Part shown: piece after piece, positions 34,587 to 44,378 of the stretch | Layout: every line of letters begins with the position of its first letter | Position numbering within the stretch: the stretch's first letter is position 1 | Source: Nitrospirota bacterium | GTDB taxonomy: Bacteria; Nitrospirota; Thermodesulfovibrionia; SZUA-242 | NCBI GenBank assembly: GCA_016212095.1 | Contig: JACRHH010000002.1 | Span: 1-64,000, forward strand | Length of the DNA stretch: 64,000 bases | Reading direction: 5' to 3' | The notes under the pieces: generated by a model | Told to the model about the DNA's origin: nothing | The model's input: the letters and a program-made list of their open reading frames with translations, nothing else | Databases searched by the model: none | Program-made: the position numbers and the translations under genes

Positions 34587-34706
34587 AGTACTGCGTTCAT
34601 CCGGGACAGGTGACGTCATGACAGTTATTTTCGCAGTTTTGCAAACCCATTCGCGCCCCTGCAATGTTTCCCGCCACAAAAACACCGTATTTTCAACGAC
34701 ATATCT

Positions 34707-34723
34707 TTGGCATAGGATATGCT
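34707..34723 (+). promoter_or_regulatory. Sigma-54 promoter, copy 1
   Basis: TTGGCATAGGATATGCT has the invariant GG (34709-34710) and GC (34721-34722) with exactly 10 bases between them, matching the -24/-12 RpoN consensus. It is part of a 99-bp block (34630-34728) repeated at 35482-35580. Confidence 0.85.
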
Positions 34724-34793
34724 CTATAGATTGCAGTTGAAAACACGACAGGCAAGTGATTTTAAATCACAATATCGATCAGGAGGTTACACC

Positions 34794-35132
34794 ATGACGA
34801 ACGACAGACAAAAGGCACTTAAAACCGGACGCAACATCGGAGCGGTCATCGGCGGATTGGCATTTCTCGCGGGCGGCATCATGCCGGCCATCTACTTCGG
34901 AAGCGCCGGAATGCTGGTTCTGCTTACACACTTGGCGGGCGGGCCGGTCGATCCGGGAATCGTCGTTCGCATGATGCTGGTTATCGGCGTGATCATGGGA
35001 ATCGTCTGCTCGGCGGCGGTCAGCATAGTGATCGGCTCGGTACTGGGAACCACCTTGGCATGGGCAACCGACGCAGTGGCCGAATCTTTCAGGACAGAAC
35101 CCGAAACGGCGGCGGCAGCGGCAAAAAAGTAA
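34794..35132 (+). CDS. Small glycine-rich membrane protein, paralogue A1
   Basis: A 112-residue protein starting MTNDRQKALKTGRN, with two long hydrophobic segments (about 15-48 and 56-92) rich in Gly and Ala, a short loop GGPVDPG, and an Ala-Lys tail. AGGAGG precedes the ATG at 34794. It differs from paralogue A2 (35977) by one substitution (Leu to Met) and one Ala, so duplication or gene conversion is recent. It is transcribed from a sigma-54 promoter about 60 bp upstream. Function unknown; not recognised. Confidence 0.8.
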   Translation: MTNDRQKALKTGRNIGAVIGGLAFLAGGIMPAIYFGSAGMLVLLTHLAGGPVDPGIVVRMMLVIGVIMGIVCSAAVSIVIGSVLGTTLAWATDAVAESFRTEPETAAAAAKK

Positions 35133-35136
35133 TTTA

Positions 35137-35210
35137 ACCGGTTAACAAACATCAACAGCCAACAGAACACCCATTCCGTGAAAGCGGGATGGGTGTTTCT
35201 GTTAACCGGT
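35137..35210 (+). terminator. Nested hairpin terminator after paralogue A1
   Basis: Inner arms ACACCCATTCC and GGGATGGGTGT flank an 8-base loop and are followed by TTTCTGTT; outer arms ACCGGTTAACA and TGTTAACCGGT enclose it. A shorter relative of the inner hairpin follows paralogue A2. Confidence 0.75.
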
Positions 35211-35219
35211 GCAACCCCG

Positions 35220-35336
35220 CTATTTTGATGCGCTTTTTGGCAGTTTGTCCTGCTTGGCCTTGAGCTCCTGCGTCTGCTTCACGGATTTCTGCTTCTGGCT
35301 CTTGTCTTTATCCTTCTTGCCGCCCTTGTCTCCCAT
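35220..35336 (-). CDS. Very small lysine-rich protein
   Basis: A 38-residue frame starting MGDKGGKKDKDKSQKQKS, almost entirely Lys, Asp, Gln and Ser. It is credible because GGAGG lies 7 nt upstream of the ATG, and similar small lysine-rich proteins with the MGDKGGKKDKDK start are known to me from related bacteria. It is on the opposite strand within the sigma-54 cluster. Function unknown; probably disordered and nucleic-acid or ribosome associated. Confidence 0.6.
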   Translation of the reverse strand: MGDKGGKKDKDKSQKQKSVKQTQELKAKQDKLPKSASK

Positions 35337-35528
35337 TGTCTGCCTCCATTGGTGTCGCAAGCTATTTCCTCGCCGCAAGAGGCGAGTGTGGAAAGGCTGA
35401 TGCTTCTGTTTCCGATTATGAATGCTATCCCAAAAACTAACCATTGACAAGAGAGTGAGTGTTCGCGCCGTTCCCCCCGCATTCGCAGTTCTGCAAACCA
35501 ATTCGCGCCCCTGCAATGTTTCCTTTCA

Positions 35529-35547
35529 TGAAAACACCGCGTTTTCA
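35529..35547. promoter_or_regulatory. Possible enhancer (activator) site, inverted repeat TGAAAAC-N5-GTTTTCA
   Basis: A perfect inverted repeat with 7-bp arms lies 11 bp upstream of the sigma-54 -24 element of copy 2. The equivalent position in copy 1 (34678-34696) keeps most of it. Its conservation within the duplicated block suggests an activator binding site. Confidence 0.5.
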
Positions 35548-35558
35548 ACGACATAGCC

Positions 35559-35575
35559 TTGGCATTGAATATGCT
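35559..35575 (+). promoter_or_regulatory. Sigma-54 promoter, copy 2
   Basis: TTGGCATTGAATATGCT keeps GG (35561-35562) and GC (35573-35574) at 10-base spacing. Changes relative to copy 1 fall in the spacer only. Confidence 0.85.
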
Positions 35576-35611
35576 CTATACAATGCATACTGACGAACGG
35601 AGGACAAGGCG

Positions 35612-35944
35612 ATGAAAGGAACACAAGGAACACTCAGAAACAAGCTTCTCTACGGCGGCGCGGGCGGCGGGCTGGTATGCTTCGCGATATTCGGGCTTCT
35701 TCCCGGCTCATTCCTCGGCGGCGTTATGGGACTCAACATAGCGGGCTCAATTCTCGGCTACCCGGTTGCAGCCGGAATCGCGGCGCGTGTAATCGTGACG
35801 CTCTCGATGCTCACTGGCATCATGGCTTCCGGCCTTGTCTTCACAGTAGGCGGCGCGGTTGCCGGATGGCTTATCGGCGCGGCGGCGGACGCTGCAGCAG
35901 GTGGAATTACGGAACATGCCGCATCGGCTGATGCGATCAAGTAA
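35612..35944 (+). CDS. Small glycine-rich membrane protein, paralogue B
   Basis: A 110-residue protein with two long Gly/Ala-rich hydrophobic segments (about 12-50 and 53-92). It resembles paralogues A1 and A2 in layout: GGLxxxA-type first segment ending before a Pro, a conserved Arg at the start of the second segment (AARVIVTLSML against VVRMMLVIGVI), and an Ala/Asp-rich end (GAAADAAAG against WATDAVAE). GGAGG lies 8 nt before the ATG. It is the first gene after sigma-54 promoter copy 2 and forms an operon with A2. Function unknown. Confidence 0.75.
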   Translation: MKGTQGTLRNKLLYGGAGGGLVCFAIFGLLPGSFLGGVMGLNIAGSILGYPVAAGIAARVIVTLSMLTGIMASGLVFTVGGAVAGWLIGAAADAAAGGITEHAASADAIK

Positions 35945-35976
35945 TTAATGTCATCAATTTATCAGGAGGTTACACC

Positions 35977-36318
35977 ATGACGAACGACAGACAGAAGGCA
36001 CTGAAAACTGGACGCAACATCGGAGCGGTCATCGGCGGATTGGCATTTCTCGCGGGCGGCATCATGCCGGCCATATACTTCGGAAGCGCCGGGATGCTGG
36101 TTCTGCTTACACACATGGCCGGCGGGCCGGTCGATCCGGGAATCGTCGTTCGCATGATGCTGGTTATCGGCGTGATCATGGGAATCGTCTGCTCGGCGGC
36201 GGTCAGCATAGTGATCGGCTCGGTACTCGGAACAACCCTGGCATGGGCAACCGACGCAGTGGCCGAATCTTTCAGGACAGAACCCGAAACAGCGGCGGCA
36301 GCGGCAGCGAAAAAGTAA
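35977..36318 (+). CDS. Small glycine-rich membrane protein, paralogue A2
   Basis: A 113-residue near-copy of the protein at 34794, with one substitution and one extra Ala. The identity extends upstream through AGGAGGTTACACC, so the ribosome binding site was copied too. It lies 32 bp after paralogue B and is probably co-transcribed with it from sigma-54 promoter copy 2. The glycine-zipper-like helices suggest oligomeric membrane assemblies, but no function is known to me. Confidence 0.8.
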   Translation: MTNDRQKALKTGRNIGAVIGGLAFLAGGIMPAIYFGSAGMLVLLTHMAGGPVDPGIVVRMMLVIGVIMGIVCSAAVSIVIGSVLGTTLAWATDAVAESFRTEPETAAAAAAKK

Positions 36319-36346
36319 CCATTAACCAACTGAGCAGGTGACAACG

Positions 36347-36378
36347 CGCCCATTCCGTGAAAGCGGGGTGGGCGTTTT
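36347..36378 (+). terminator. Terminator after paralogue A2 (shared with convergent Ehr operon)
   Basis: CGCCCATTCC and GGGGTGGGCG flank GTGAAAGC, followed by TTTT. The last base touches the stop codon of the convergent small-subunit gene. Confidence 0.7.
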
Positions 36379-36886
36379 CATTCCCCAACCGCCCTTAAAA
36401 TCCCCTCCAGCAGCATCGCCGGCGTTGGCGGACAGCCCGGAATTCTCACATCCACCGGAATCACCTTGCTGATGCCGCCAAGCGAGGCGTAGTTTTCGCC
36501 GAAAATGCCGCCGTTACAGCCGCAGTCGCCAACCGCAACCACGATCTTCGGCGACGGCGTGGCCTCGTAGGTTCTTTTGAGCGCGATTTCCATGTTGTGC
36601 GTGACCGGCCCGGTGACAAGCAGCATGTCGGCAAAGCGCGGCGACGCGGTGAAATGAATGCCGAACCGCTCGCAGTTGTAGATCGGGTTGTTTACGGCAT
36701 GAATCTCAAGCTCGCAGCCGTTGCACGATCCGGCGTCCACCTGACGGATTGCGAGGCTGCCGCGAAAACGCTTCCGAATCGCCTCTTCCAGCAGTCGCCC
36801 GATTTCGATAATTCCGGAGTCATCGTCCGGCTTATGATGCGGCTCGGTAACGACGCCGGTTCTTGCTATCTGGCGGAGAATTCGTA

Positions 36887-36890
<4 letters not shown>
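36378..36890 (-). CDS. Ehr/Hyf-type complex, small subunit (NuoB/HyfI-like)
   Basis: A 170-residue iron-sulfur protein of the complex I PSST / group 4 hydrogenase small-subunit family. The cluster ligands are visible in AGSCNGCELE (Cys56, Cys59), VGDCGCNGG (about Cys123) and PGCPP (Cys153), a single N2-type [4Fe-4S] site. The start is GTG at 36890, overlapping the large-subunit stop (GTGA). It would receive or pass electrons at the membrane interface next to the large subunit. It is the last gene of the operon. Confidence 0.9.
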
Positions 36891-38473
<1,583 letters not shown>

Positions 38474-38495
38474 TTCAACAACTCACTGAAAATGA

Positions 38496-38915
38496 TCATT
38501 TCTTGTACGGCAATCCCAATATGGTAATTTTACTGGACAGGCAATCGAATTCCGGATCTTTATGAACGAGAACAGCCTTGAATGTGGTTGAGGTTGCAGC
38601 AACGAACGAGTCGGCCAATGATACCTTGTTAGCCGCCTTTATCTTTCCGGCGGCAATGCTTATCTGTTCATTCGATTCAACAATAGTCAATTTAAGGCGT
38701 TTGATCAGGTTAATGCGTTTCAACGCCGTTTTTTCGTCGCGTTCCTGACTGGTTACGTAAAACACTTCCGTCAGGGTGACGAACGAAATAAATATCTCGA
38801 TTTCGCCACTCTCCGCCGATTGCAGTAATCGCTCCACCTCATCGGCGCCATCTTCATCTTCGATTAAGGAAAACAGAGCTGAGGTATCGAGCACATATTT
38901 CTTATCGCCGCTCAC
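38496..38915 (-). CDS. PIN-domain ribonuclease toxin (VapC-like)
   Basis: A 139-residue PIN protein. Acidic catalytic residues are seen in YVLDTSALFSL (first Asp), TLTEVFY (Glu), SLADSFVAA (Asp) and HKDPEFD (Asp). The GTG start at 38915 overlaps the antitoxin 3' end by 14 bp, with GAGG upstream. As VapC-type toxin it would cleave RNA (often tRNA or rRNA). It is inserted, in the same orientation, between two subunit genes of the Ehr operon. Confidence 0.88.
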   Translation of the reverse strand: MSGDKKYVLDTSALFSLIEDEDGADEVERLLQSAESGEIEIFISFVTLTEVFYVTSQERDEKTALKRINLIKRLKLTIVESNEQISIAAGKIKAANKVSLADSFVAATSTTFKAVLVHKDPEFDCLSSKITILGLPYKK

Positions 38916-39135
38916 GCAACCTGTCCTCGCGTCGCGATTCAATCAGCCTCTCGGTTAACCGCTCGCTTTTACCGGAGCCGCGTAACGTTGTTCTTGCCTT
39001 CTCAGCCATAATTCGCCGCGCAGCATCATTCTCCGTATCCGGGAAAATGACTAAAACATCGGCCTTTTCTCTTGTTTTTATCGGATCGAGCGGCTTTATT
39101 GCTTTCCCGTCATAAATAGCCCTGATTGCCTGCAT
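38902..39135 (-). CDS. Antitoxin of the PIN toxin (DUF104-like)
   Basis: A 77-residue protein starting MQAIRAIYDGKAIKPLDPI, the beta-hairpin N-terminus typical of AF2212/DUF104-type antitoxins; the C-terminal half is charged and helical (LTERLIESRREDRLRERR), suitable for wrapping the toxin. AGGAG lies upstream of the ATG at 39135. It overlaps the toxin gene, the usual antitoxin-first order. Confidence 0.85.
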   Translation of the reverse strand: MQAIRAIYDGKAIKPLDPIKTREKADVLVIFPDTENDAARRIMAEKARTTLRGSGKSERLTERLIESRREDRLRERR

Positions 39136-39198
39136 GACACTATTCTCCTTTCCTTTGGCTGACAAGATATTATGCCACTTTCCTTCCCGACAAACCGC

Positions 39199-40668
39199 TC
39201 ATTTCAGCAGCTCCACGGCGGCATGAAACCAGTTGTTCAGAAAATCCGGCATATACACGCCAAGCATAAGCACCAGCGCAAGATGAAGCAGCACCGGAAC
39301 ATTCGCAACCTTCAGCGGCTTCTGGTACGGCGGAATCTCTCCGGAAACCATCGGCTGAACGCGCCGCAGAAGCGCGGCGAACGCCACGCCCAGCCCCAAT
39401 AGCAGAAACGGCGTGAGATACGGCGCGTCCTTCATGGTGGCGGTAAGAATCAGGAATTCGCTGGTGAAGATTCCAAACGGCGGCATTCCCACAATCGCCA
39501 TAACGCCGAACATCAGCCCCCAGCCCACAAGCGGATTGCCTTTAAAAAGCCCGCGTATGCGCGACATCTCCTGCGTCTTGTGCATCTGCGAGGCGTGGCC
39601 AACGGTAAAAAATATCGCCGATTTGGCCAGGCTGTGAACCAGCATGTGCAAAAGTCCGCCGAAGGTGGCAACCGGGCCGCCAAGCCCGAAGGCGAATGTG
39701 GCGATGCCCATATGCTCAATCGACGAGTACGAAAACATACGCTTGATGTCTTTCTGGCGAAGAAGCGAAAACGCGGCCACGACGATGGATAGAATGCCGA
39801 AGCCCATCATGATGTTTCCGGCGTGATGCGACTGCGTGGAGCCGTCAACCAGCACCTTGCACCGCACCAGCGCATAAAGGGCAATGTTCAAAAGAAGTCC
39901 GGAAAGCACCGCCGATATTGGCGTGGGGCCTTCGCTATGGGCGTCGGGCAGCCAGTTGTGAAGCGGCACGAGGCCTACTTTTGTTCCGTAGCCGACCATC
40001 AGAAACACAAACGCAAGCGACAGAACCGTGGGCTCAAGGCTTCCGCTCACCGCGCTAAGGTTCGTCCAGAGAAGCGCCTCGCCGCCCTCGCCGATCACCT
40101 TTTCCGCCGCGAAGGAGAGAAGAACCGTGCCGAAAAGCGCCTGCGCGATGCCCACGCCGCAGAGGATGAAATACTTCCACGCCGCCTCGATTGCTGTCGG
40201 CGTTCTGTAAAGCGAAACCAGCAGCACAGTGGAAAGCGTCGCAAGCTCCATCGCAATCCATAAAACGCCAACGTTGTTGGTGAGCAGGCAGAGCAGCATC
40301 GCGAATATGAAAAGCTGAAACATCGCGTGATAAAACCGCATTCCCACATGCCCCACGCGCCCGTGCTCGCGCTCGCGGCGCATGTACCGGCGGCTGAAAA
40401 TCGCGGTGGTCATCGACACAAACGCGGTAAGCACCGATAAATACACGTTAAACGCATCGACGAAGAAAAACTTTCCGCCCGCAAGCATCGATCCGCGCTC
40501 CAGCACCTCAAGCGCAAGCCCTATTCCGGCAACGAACGTGGCGGCGGAACCGGCGATGTTTATCTCCGGCGCAAACTTACGGTCGCCAACGAAGCCCAGA
40601 ACCACGGCGGCGAACGCCGGAACGCCAAGCAGAATGAGCAGCATCATGCTTGTGTTCATTCCGATCAT
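39199..40668 (-). CDS. Ehr/Hyf-type complex, antiporter-like membrane subunit (HyfF/NuoN-like)
   Basis: A 489-residue polytopic protein of the proton-conducting Mrp/NuoLMN family (about 13-14 helices). The proton_antipo_M core is seen in LWIAMELATLSTVLLVSLY (key Glu), KVGLVPLHNWLPDAHSEGP (key Lys) and a later LHMLVHSLAKSAIFF (Lys). Such residues form the ion channel, so the complex is likely to couple electron transfer to proton or Na+ movement. It lies 6 bp after the HyfE-like gene and precedes the toxin-antitoxin insertion. Confidence 0.93.
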   Translation of the reverse strand: MIGMNTSMMLLILLGVPAFAAVVLGFVGDRKFAPEINIAGSAATFVAGIGLALEVLERGSMLAGGKFFFVDAFNVYLSVLTAFVSMTTAIFSRRYMRREREHGRVGHVGMRFYHAMFQLFIFAMLLCLLTNNVGVLWIAMELATLSTVLLVSLYRTPTAIEAAWKYFILCGVGIAQALFGTVLLSFAAEKVIGEGGEALLWTNLSAVSGSLEPTVLSLAFVFLMVGYGTKVGLVPLHNWLPDAHSEGPTPISAVLSGLLLNIALYALVRCKVLVDGSTQSHHAGNIMMGFGILSIVVAAFSLLRQKDIKRMFSYSSIEHMGIATFAFGLGGPVATFGGLLHMLVHSLAKSAIFFTVGHASQMHKTQEMSRIRGLFKGNPLVGWGLMFGVMAIVGMPPFGIFTSEFLILTATMKDAPYLTPFLLLGLGVAFAALLRRVQPMVSGEIPPYQKPLKVANVPVLLHLALVLMLGVYMPDFLNNWFHAAVELLK

Positions 40669-40673
40669 GGCCG

Positions 40674-41339
40674 CTACTCGCCCTCCTTCAGGCGCGCCAT
40701 CTGATCCACGTTCAGGCTGTCGAACGCCGCGTGAATCTGGAAGAAGAAAATGCCGAATATGAACGCCGCAATAAGAACATCAAGCGCAACGCCAAGCTCC
40801 ACAACCAACGGCATTCCGTATGTCGCGCTTGTCGCGGCGAAGAACAGCCCGTTTTCGAGCGCCAGAAATCCGATGATCTGCGTAACCGCGTGCGTGCGGG
40901 TGATCATCATCAGAAGGCCGATCATCACTGTGGCGAGCGCCACTGCCAGCGTTGAGCGCGTTACAAGCGTTGAAAGCTCGCGCACCGGCGAGGTGAGATG
41001 GTACGAGAATATCACAAGCGCGATGCCAATAAGCATCGTGCGCGGAATGTTCACCACGGTTTCAACATCCCTGCGGATTTTCAGGCGGTTCACAAGCACA
41101 TGCAGGATGTACGGAAGCACGAAAACCTTGATCGAAAGCGTGAGCACCGACGATATATATAGATGATGCTTTCCAGCAACATAGCCCACAATGGCGGTGT
41201 TTAGCGACAGAAAAAAACCTTGCCACGCAAACAGGTGTATAAGGCCGTACACCCGTTTCTGCACCAGCATTCCAAACGCCGTAACCAGCACAAGCGCGGC
41301 AAGGAAGCTGTTTATCTGGGCGGCAAGCGCAAGATTCAT
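40674..41339 (-). CDS. Ehr/Hyf-type complex, membrane subunit HyfE-like
   Basis: A 221-residue membrane protein with about six to seven helices. The second half resembles NuoK/MrpC-like HyfE (QIIGFLALENGLFFAATSATYG, then LGVALDVLIAAFIFGIFFF). The conserved Glu in LENGLFF is retained. It is the usual third gene of hyf-type operons (B-C-E-F-G-I order). Probably a structural and ion-path component in the membrane arm. Confidence 0.9.
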   Translation of the reverse strand: MNLALAAQINSFLAALVLVTAFGMLVQKRVYGLIHLFAWQGFFLSLNTAIVGYVAGKHHLYISSVLTLSIKVFVLPYILHVLVNRLKIRRDVETVVNIPRTMLIGIALVIFSYHLTSPVRELSTLVTRSTLAVALATVMIGLLMMITRTHAVTQIIGFLALENGLFFAATSATYGMPLVVELGVALDVLIAAFIFGIFFFQIHAAFDSLNVDQMARLKEGE

Positions 41340-41349
41340 CGGTTTCCCT

Positions 41350-42294
41350 TCACTCCAATATGAAAAACGAAAGCATTCCCAGCGTCGCCATCAAGAATGC
41401 GCTTCCAAGAAACTCGGTCAGGCGGAAAAGGCGCATTTTGGCAAGCCCGGTTTCGATAAGCACCAGCACAACACCGGCTCCGGCAAGTTTTATTATCAAG
41501 AACACGAAGGCAAGCGATGCGCCGCTTACAGTGTCTGTCGCGTCAATTCCCCACGGGAAAAACAGCGTTGCGCCCAGAGCCATGAAAAGAAGCGTTTTCA
41601 TCATGCCAGCCCATTCGATAAGCGCCAGATGCCTACCCGAATACTCCAGAATCATCGCCTCGTGAATCATCGTTAGTTCAAGATGCGTAGCCGGATTGTC
41701 TACCGGAATCCGCCCGGTTTCGGCAAGGCTTATAAGGATGAACGCAATAAACGCAAACGCTATCGACGGCTTCAGCACCGGCCCTGCGGTGTAGATAACC
41801 TGCACGATTCTTGACAGCGATGTTGACTGCGCGGCAAGCGAGATTGTGAAGATTGCCATCAGCATCGCCGGTTCGGCAAGCGAGGCTATGGTCATCTCGC
41901 GGCTTGAGCCCATGCCGCCGAAAGCCGTGCCGATGTCCATTCCGGCAAGCGCGGTGAAAAACCGCGCAATGGCGAAAAGCGCCACAAGCACGATAACGTC
42001 GGCAGTGGCCGAAAGCGGCAGGTGCGCGGAAAGTATCGGAATTATTCCGCCCGCAAGCACCGTGACTGCAAACACGAGATACGGCGTGAAGCGGAAAATC
42101 CACGACGCGTTTTCGGCCAGAACCACTTCCTTGGCAAAGAGCTTTGAAATGTCGCGGTACGGCTGAAAAAGCCCGGCGGTGGTTCGCCCCTGCGTCCAGC
42201 ACTTGAGCATACGCACCCAGCCGATAAAGACCGGAGAGAGCGCCAGCACCACGGCTATCTGTGCGAACTCGATGATTATCCGGTGCGCGTTCAT
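41350..42294 (-). CDS. Ehr/Hyf-type complex, NuoH/HyfC-like membrane subunit
   Basis: A 314-residue polytopic subunit linking the hydrophilic and membrane arms. NuoH-like signatures are present: GRTTAGLFQPYRDISKLF near the N-terminus, MGSSREMTIASLAEP, and the ETGRIPVDNPATHLELTMIHEA segment seen in parts (RIPVDNPATHLELT). About eight helices are evident. It overlaps the HyfB-like gene by 4 bp (ATGA). Confidence 0.93.
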   Translation of the reverse strand: MNAHRIIIEFAQIAVVLALSPVFIGWVRMLKCWTQGRTTAGLFQPYRDISKLFAKEVVLAENASWIFRFTPYLVFAVTVLAGGIIPILSAHLPLSATADVIVLVALFAIARFFTALAGMDIGTAFGGMGSSREMTIASLAEPAMLMAIFTISLAAQSTSLSRIVQVIYTAGPVLKPSIAFAFIAFILISLAETGRIPVDNPATHLELTMIHEAMILEYSGRHLALIEWAGMMKTLLFMALGATLFFPWGIDATDTVSGASLAFVFLIIKLAGAGVVLVLIETGLAKMRLFRLTEFLGSAFLMATLGMLSFFILE

Positions 42295-44378
42295 TTTAGA
42301 AACAGAAGCAGGACGATGATCGTCACGAACGAATAGATCAGGTACGAGCGTATGCGTCCCTGCTGAAGCATTCCGGCAAGCCGCGCCGCCCAGAAGCTTG
42401 CGTCAACAATCGGCCTGTAGAGCCACATCCAGAAACGGTCGCTAATGCGAATGGCATACTGGATGCGCGACGGAAACGCCCTGTGCGCCGCCTGCGGAAC
42501 CAGCTTCACGCGCTCGCGAACGCCGAAAGCAAAGCTGAATATCCGGCGTATGGGCATGGCAAACGAGGCCGACGTGTACTGCATGCGTGGCGTCAGTTTT
42601 TCAAACCCGCAGTCCCAAATCGCCGCGCGCCTGATCGATCCGGCGCGAACGCGAAGCAGAAGCCAGACAACCGCCGTCACCAAAAGTATCACCAGAAACG
42701 TTGCCGCGCCCGAGTACGACGCCCGCTCGCTCGCAACCGGAGTTAGCCACATCCAGCCGAACGCCCCGGCGCTTCCGCTGATGCTCGATCCGGTAAGTTG
42801 CTGCGGCACGCTGTCCATCCAGTCGATAACCACGGACGGCAGCACGCCAAGCGCAAGGCAAAGCGCGGCGGCAAGCGCCATCGCCAGCTTCATGGTACGG
42901 CTGGAGTCGTGAGCCGCGCCAATTCCCGGAGTTCTGGCATGGCCCAAGAATGTCACGCCGAAAGCCTTCACAAACGCGGCTCCGGCAAGAGCGGCGGTCA
43001 GGGCCAAGAGCGCCGCTCCCATCGGAATGAGCAGTCTGATTATCTGGTTTGGAATCGCGGGCGAAAGCAGAAACGCCTGAAACGTGAGCCATTCCGAAAC
43101 GAAGCCGTTAAACGGCGGAAGCCCGGAGATCGAGACGCAGCCGACAAGAAACAGCGGCGCAGTCCAGCGCATCTTGTGAATGAGCCCGCCCATCCTGTCC
43201 ATGTCGCGCTCGCCGGTTGCGTGAAGAACCGAACCCGCGCCCATGAACAGAAGCCCCTTGAACATCGCGTGGTTCAGGCAGTGGTAAAGCGCCGCAATGA
43301 GCGCCAGAGAGGCCAGAACCGGGCTGTTGAACGAGGCGTAGATCATCGCAAGGCCGGTTCCGATTAGTATTATTCCCACGTTCTCAACCGACGACCAAGC
43401 CAATAGACGCTTCAGGTCGCCTTGCATCATGGCAAACAGCGCGCCGATCACAGCGGACACAAGCCCCATCACCAGCACCAGCGCGCCCCACCACCACGGG
43501 AAAACCCTGACAAGATCGAATGTTACGCGCAAGATTCCGTAAATGGCGGTTTTCAGCATCACGCCGCTCATCAGCGCAGACACATTCGATGGCGCAACCG
43601 GATGCGCCTCAGGCAGCCAGACATGAAGCGGAATGATGCCGGCCTTTGCGCCGAAGCCGAAGAACGCAAGCAAAAACGCGGCGGTTGCCCAGCCCGGAGT
43701 GACATTCGCATGTCGCATGGCATCGAAGGTATATCCCCTGAAAGCGGTAAACCCGGCAGGATCAGCTCCGGCAAGGCCAAGCCCGGCAGCCGGAACTGTG
43801 GCAATTCCGGCCAGCACTCCAAACGAAAGCAGAATGGCAATCGCCCCCACATGCGCCACAACCATGTAGAGAAACGCCGCGCGCCTGTTTTCTATCCGCT
43901 CGTCCTCGAACAGAACGAGGAAGTACGAAGCCGCAGCCATGATCTCCCACGAAACAAGAAAAAAGAGCGCGTCGTCGGCCAGAATCACCATGAACATCCC
44001 GGCGATGAAAAGCGCGTAGAACGCAATAAGCCGCGTAACCGGGCGATGTTTCGCAATCGCCTTCACGTAACCAATGGAATATATCGAAACGATGAACGAA
44101 AGCAGGCCGACCACGGTCATGAAAAAGCCCGAAAGCGGATCGAGGCGCATATGAAACGGCAAGTCAGGCAGGCCCACCGCAAGAACCGCGCTGCCGACTG
44201 ATCCGCTTGCAACCGCCATTGCGCCTGCATACGCGCCAAGAAGCGAGCCGATTGCCGCAAGCATGAAGCAGATTGTCACCATTAGCGGGGTGCGACTTCC
44301 ACTGACTGCGGCGGCGGGCGCAAGCAGAAGCATCACGGCAACGGATATTGCGGCCAGATCGAGCGGGGAGAAACTCAT
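42291..44378 (-). CDS. Ehr/Hyf-type complex, antiporter-like subunit (NuoL/HyfB-like)
   Basis: A 695-residue protein with about 16 helices, the largest membrane subunit. The antiporter core shows FFLVSWEIMAAASYFLV (Glu), FGAKAGIIPLHVWLPEAHP (Lys) and LYHCLNHAMFKGLLFMGAG (His, Lys). The C-terminal third (about 560-695) contains extra helices and a conserved cytoplasmic CGFEKLTPRMQYTSASF, as in HyfB/HycC. It should be a second ion-translocating module. It overlaps genes on both sides by 4 bp. Confidence 0.94.
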   Translation of the reverse strand: MSFSPLDLAAISVAVMLLLAPAAAVSGSRTPLMVTICFMLAAIGSLLGAYAGAMAVASGSVGSAVLAVGLPDLPFHMRLDPLSGFFMTVVGLLSFIVSIYSIGYVKAIAKHRPVTRLIAFYALFIAGMFMVILADDALFFLVSWEIMAAASYFLVLFEDERIENRRAAFLYMVVAHVGAIAILLSFGVLAGIATVPAAGLGLAGADPAGFTAFRGYTFDAMRHANVTPGWATAAFLLAFFGFGAKAGIIPLHVWLPEAHPVAPSNVSALMSGVMLKTAIYGILRVTFDLVRVFPWWWGALVLVMGLVSAVIGALFAMMQGDLKRLLAWSSVENVGIILIGTGLAMIYASFNSPVLASLALIAALYHCLNHAMFKGLLFMGAGSVLHATGERDMDRMGGLIHKMRWTAPLFLVGCVSISGLPPFNGFVSEWLTFQAFLLSPAIPNQIIRLLIPMGAALLALTAALAGAAFVKAFGVTFLGHARTPGIGAAHDSSRTMKLAMALAAALCLALGVLPSVVIDWMDSVPQQLTGSSISGSAGAFGWMWLTPVASERASYSGAATFLVILLVTAVVWLLLRVRAGSIRRAAIWDCGFEKLTPRMQYTSASFAMPIRRIFSFAFGVRERVKLVPQAAHRAFPSRIQYAIRISDRFWMWLYRPIVDASFWAARLAGMLQQGRIRSYLIYSFVTIIVLLLFLK

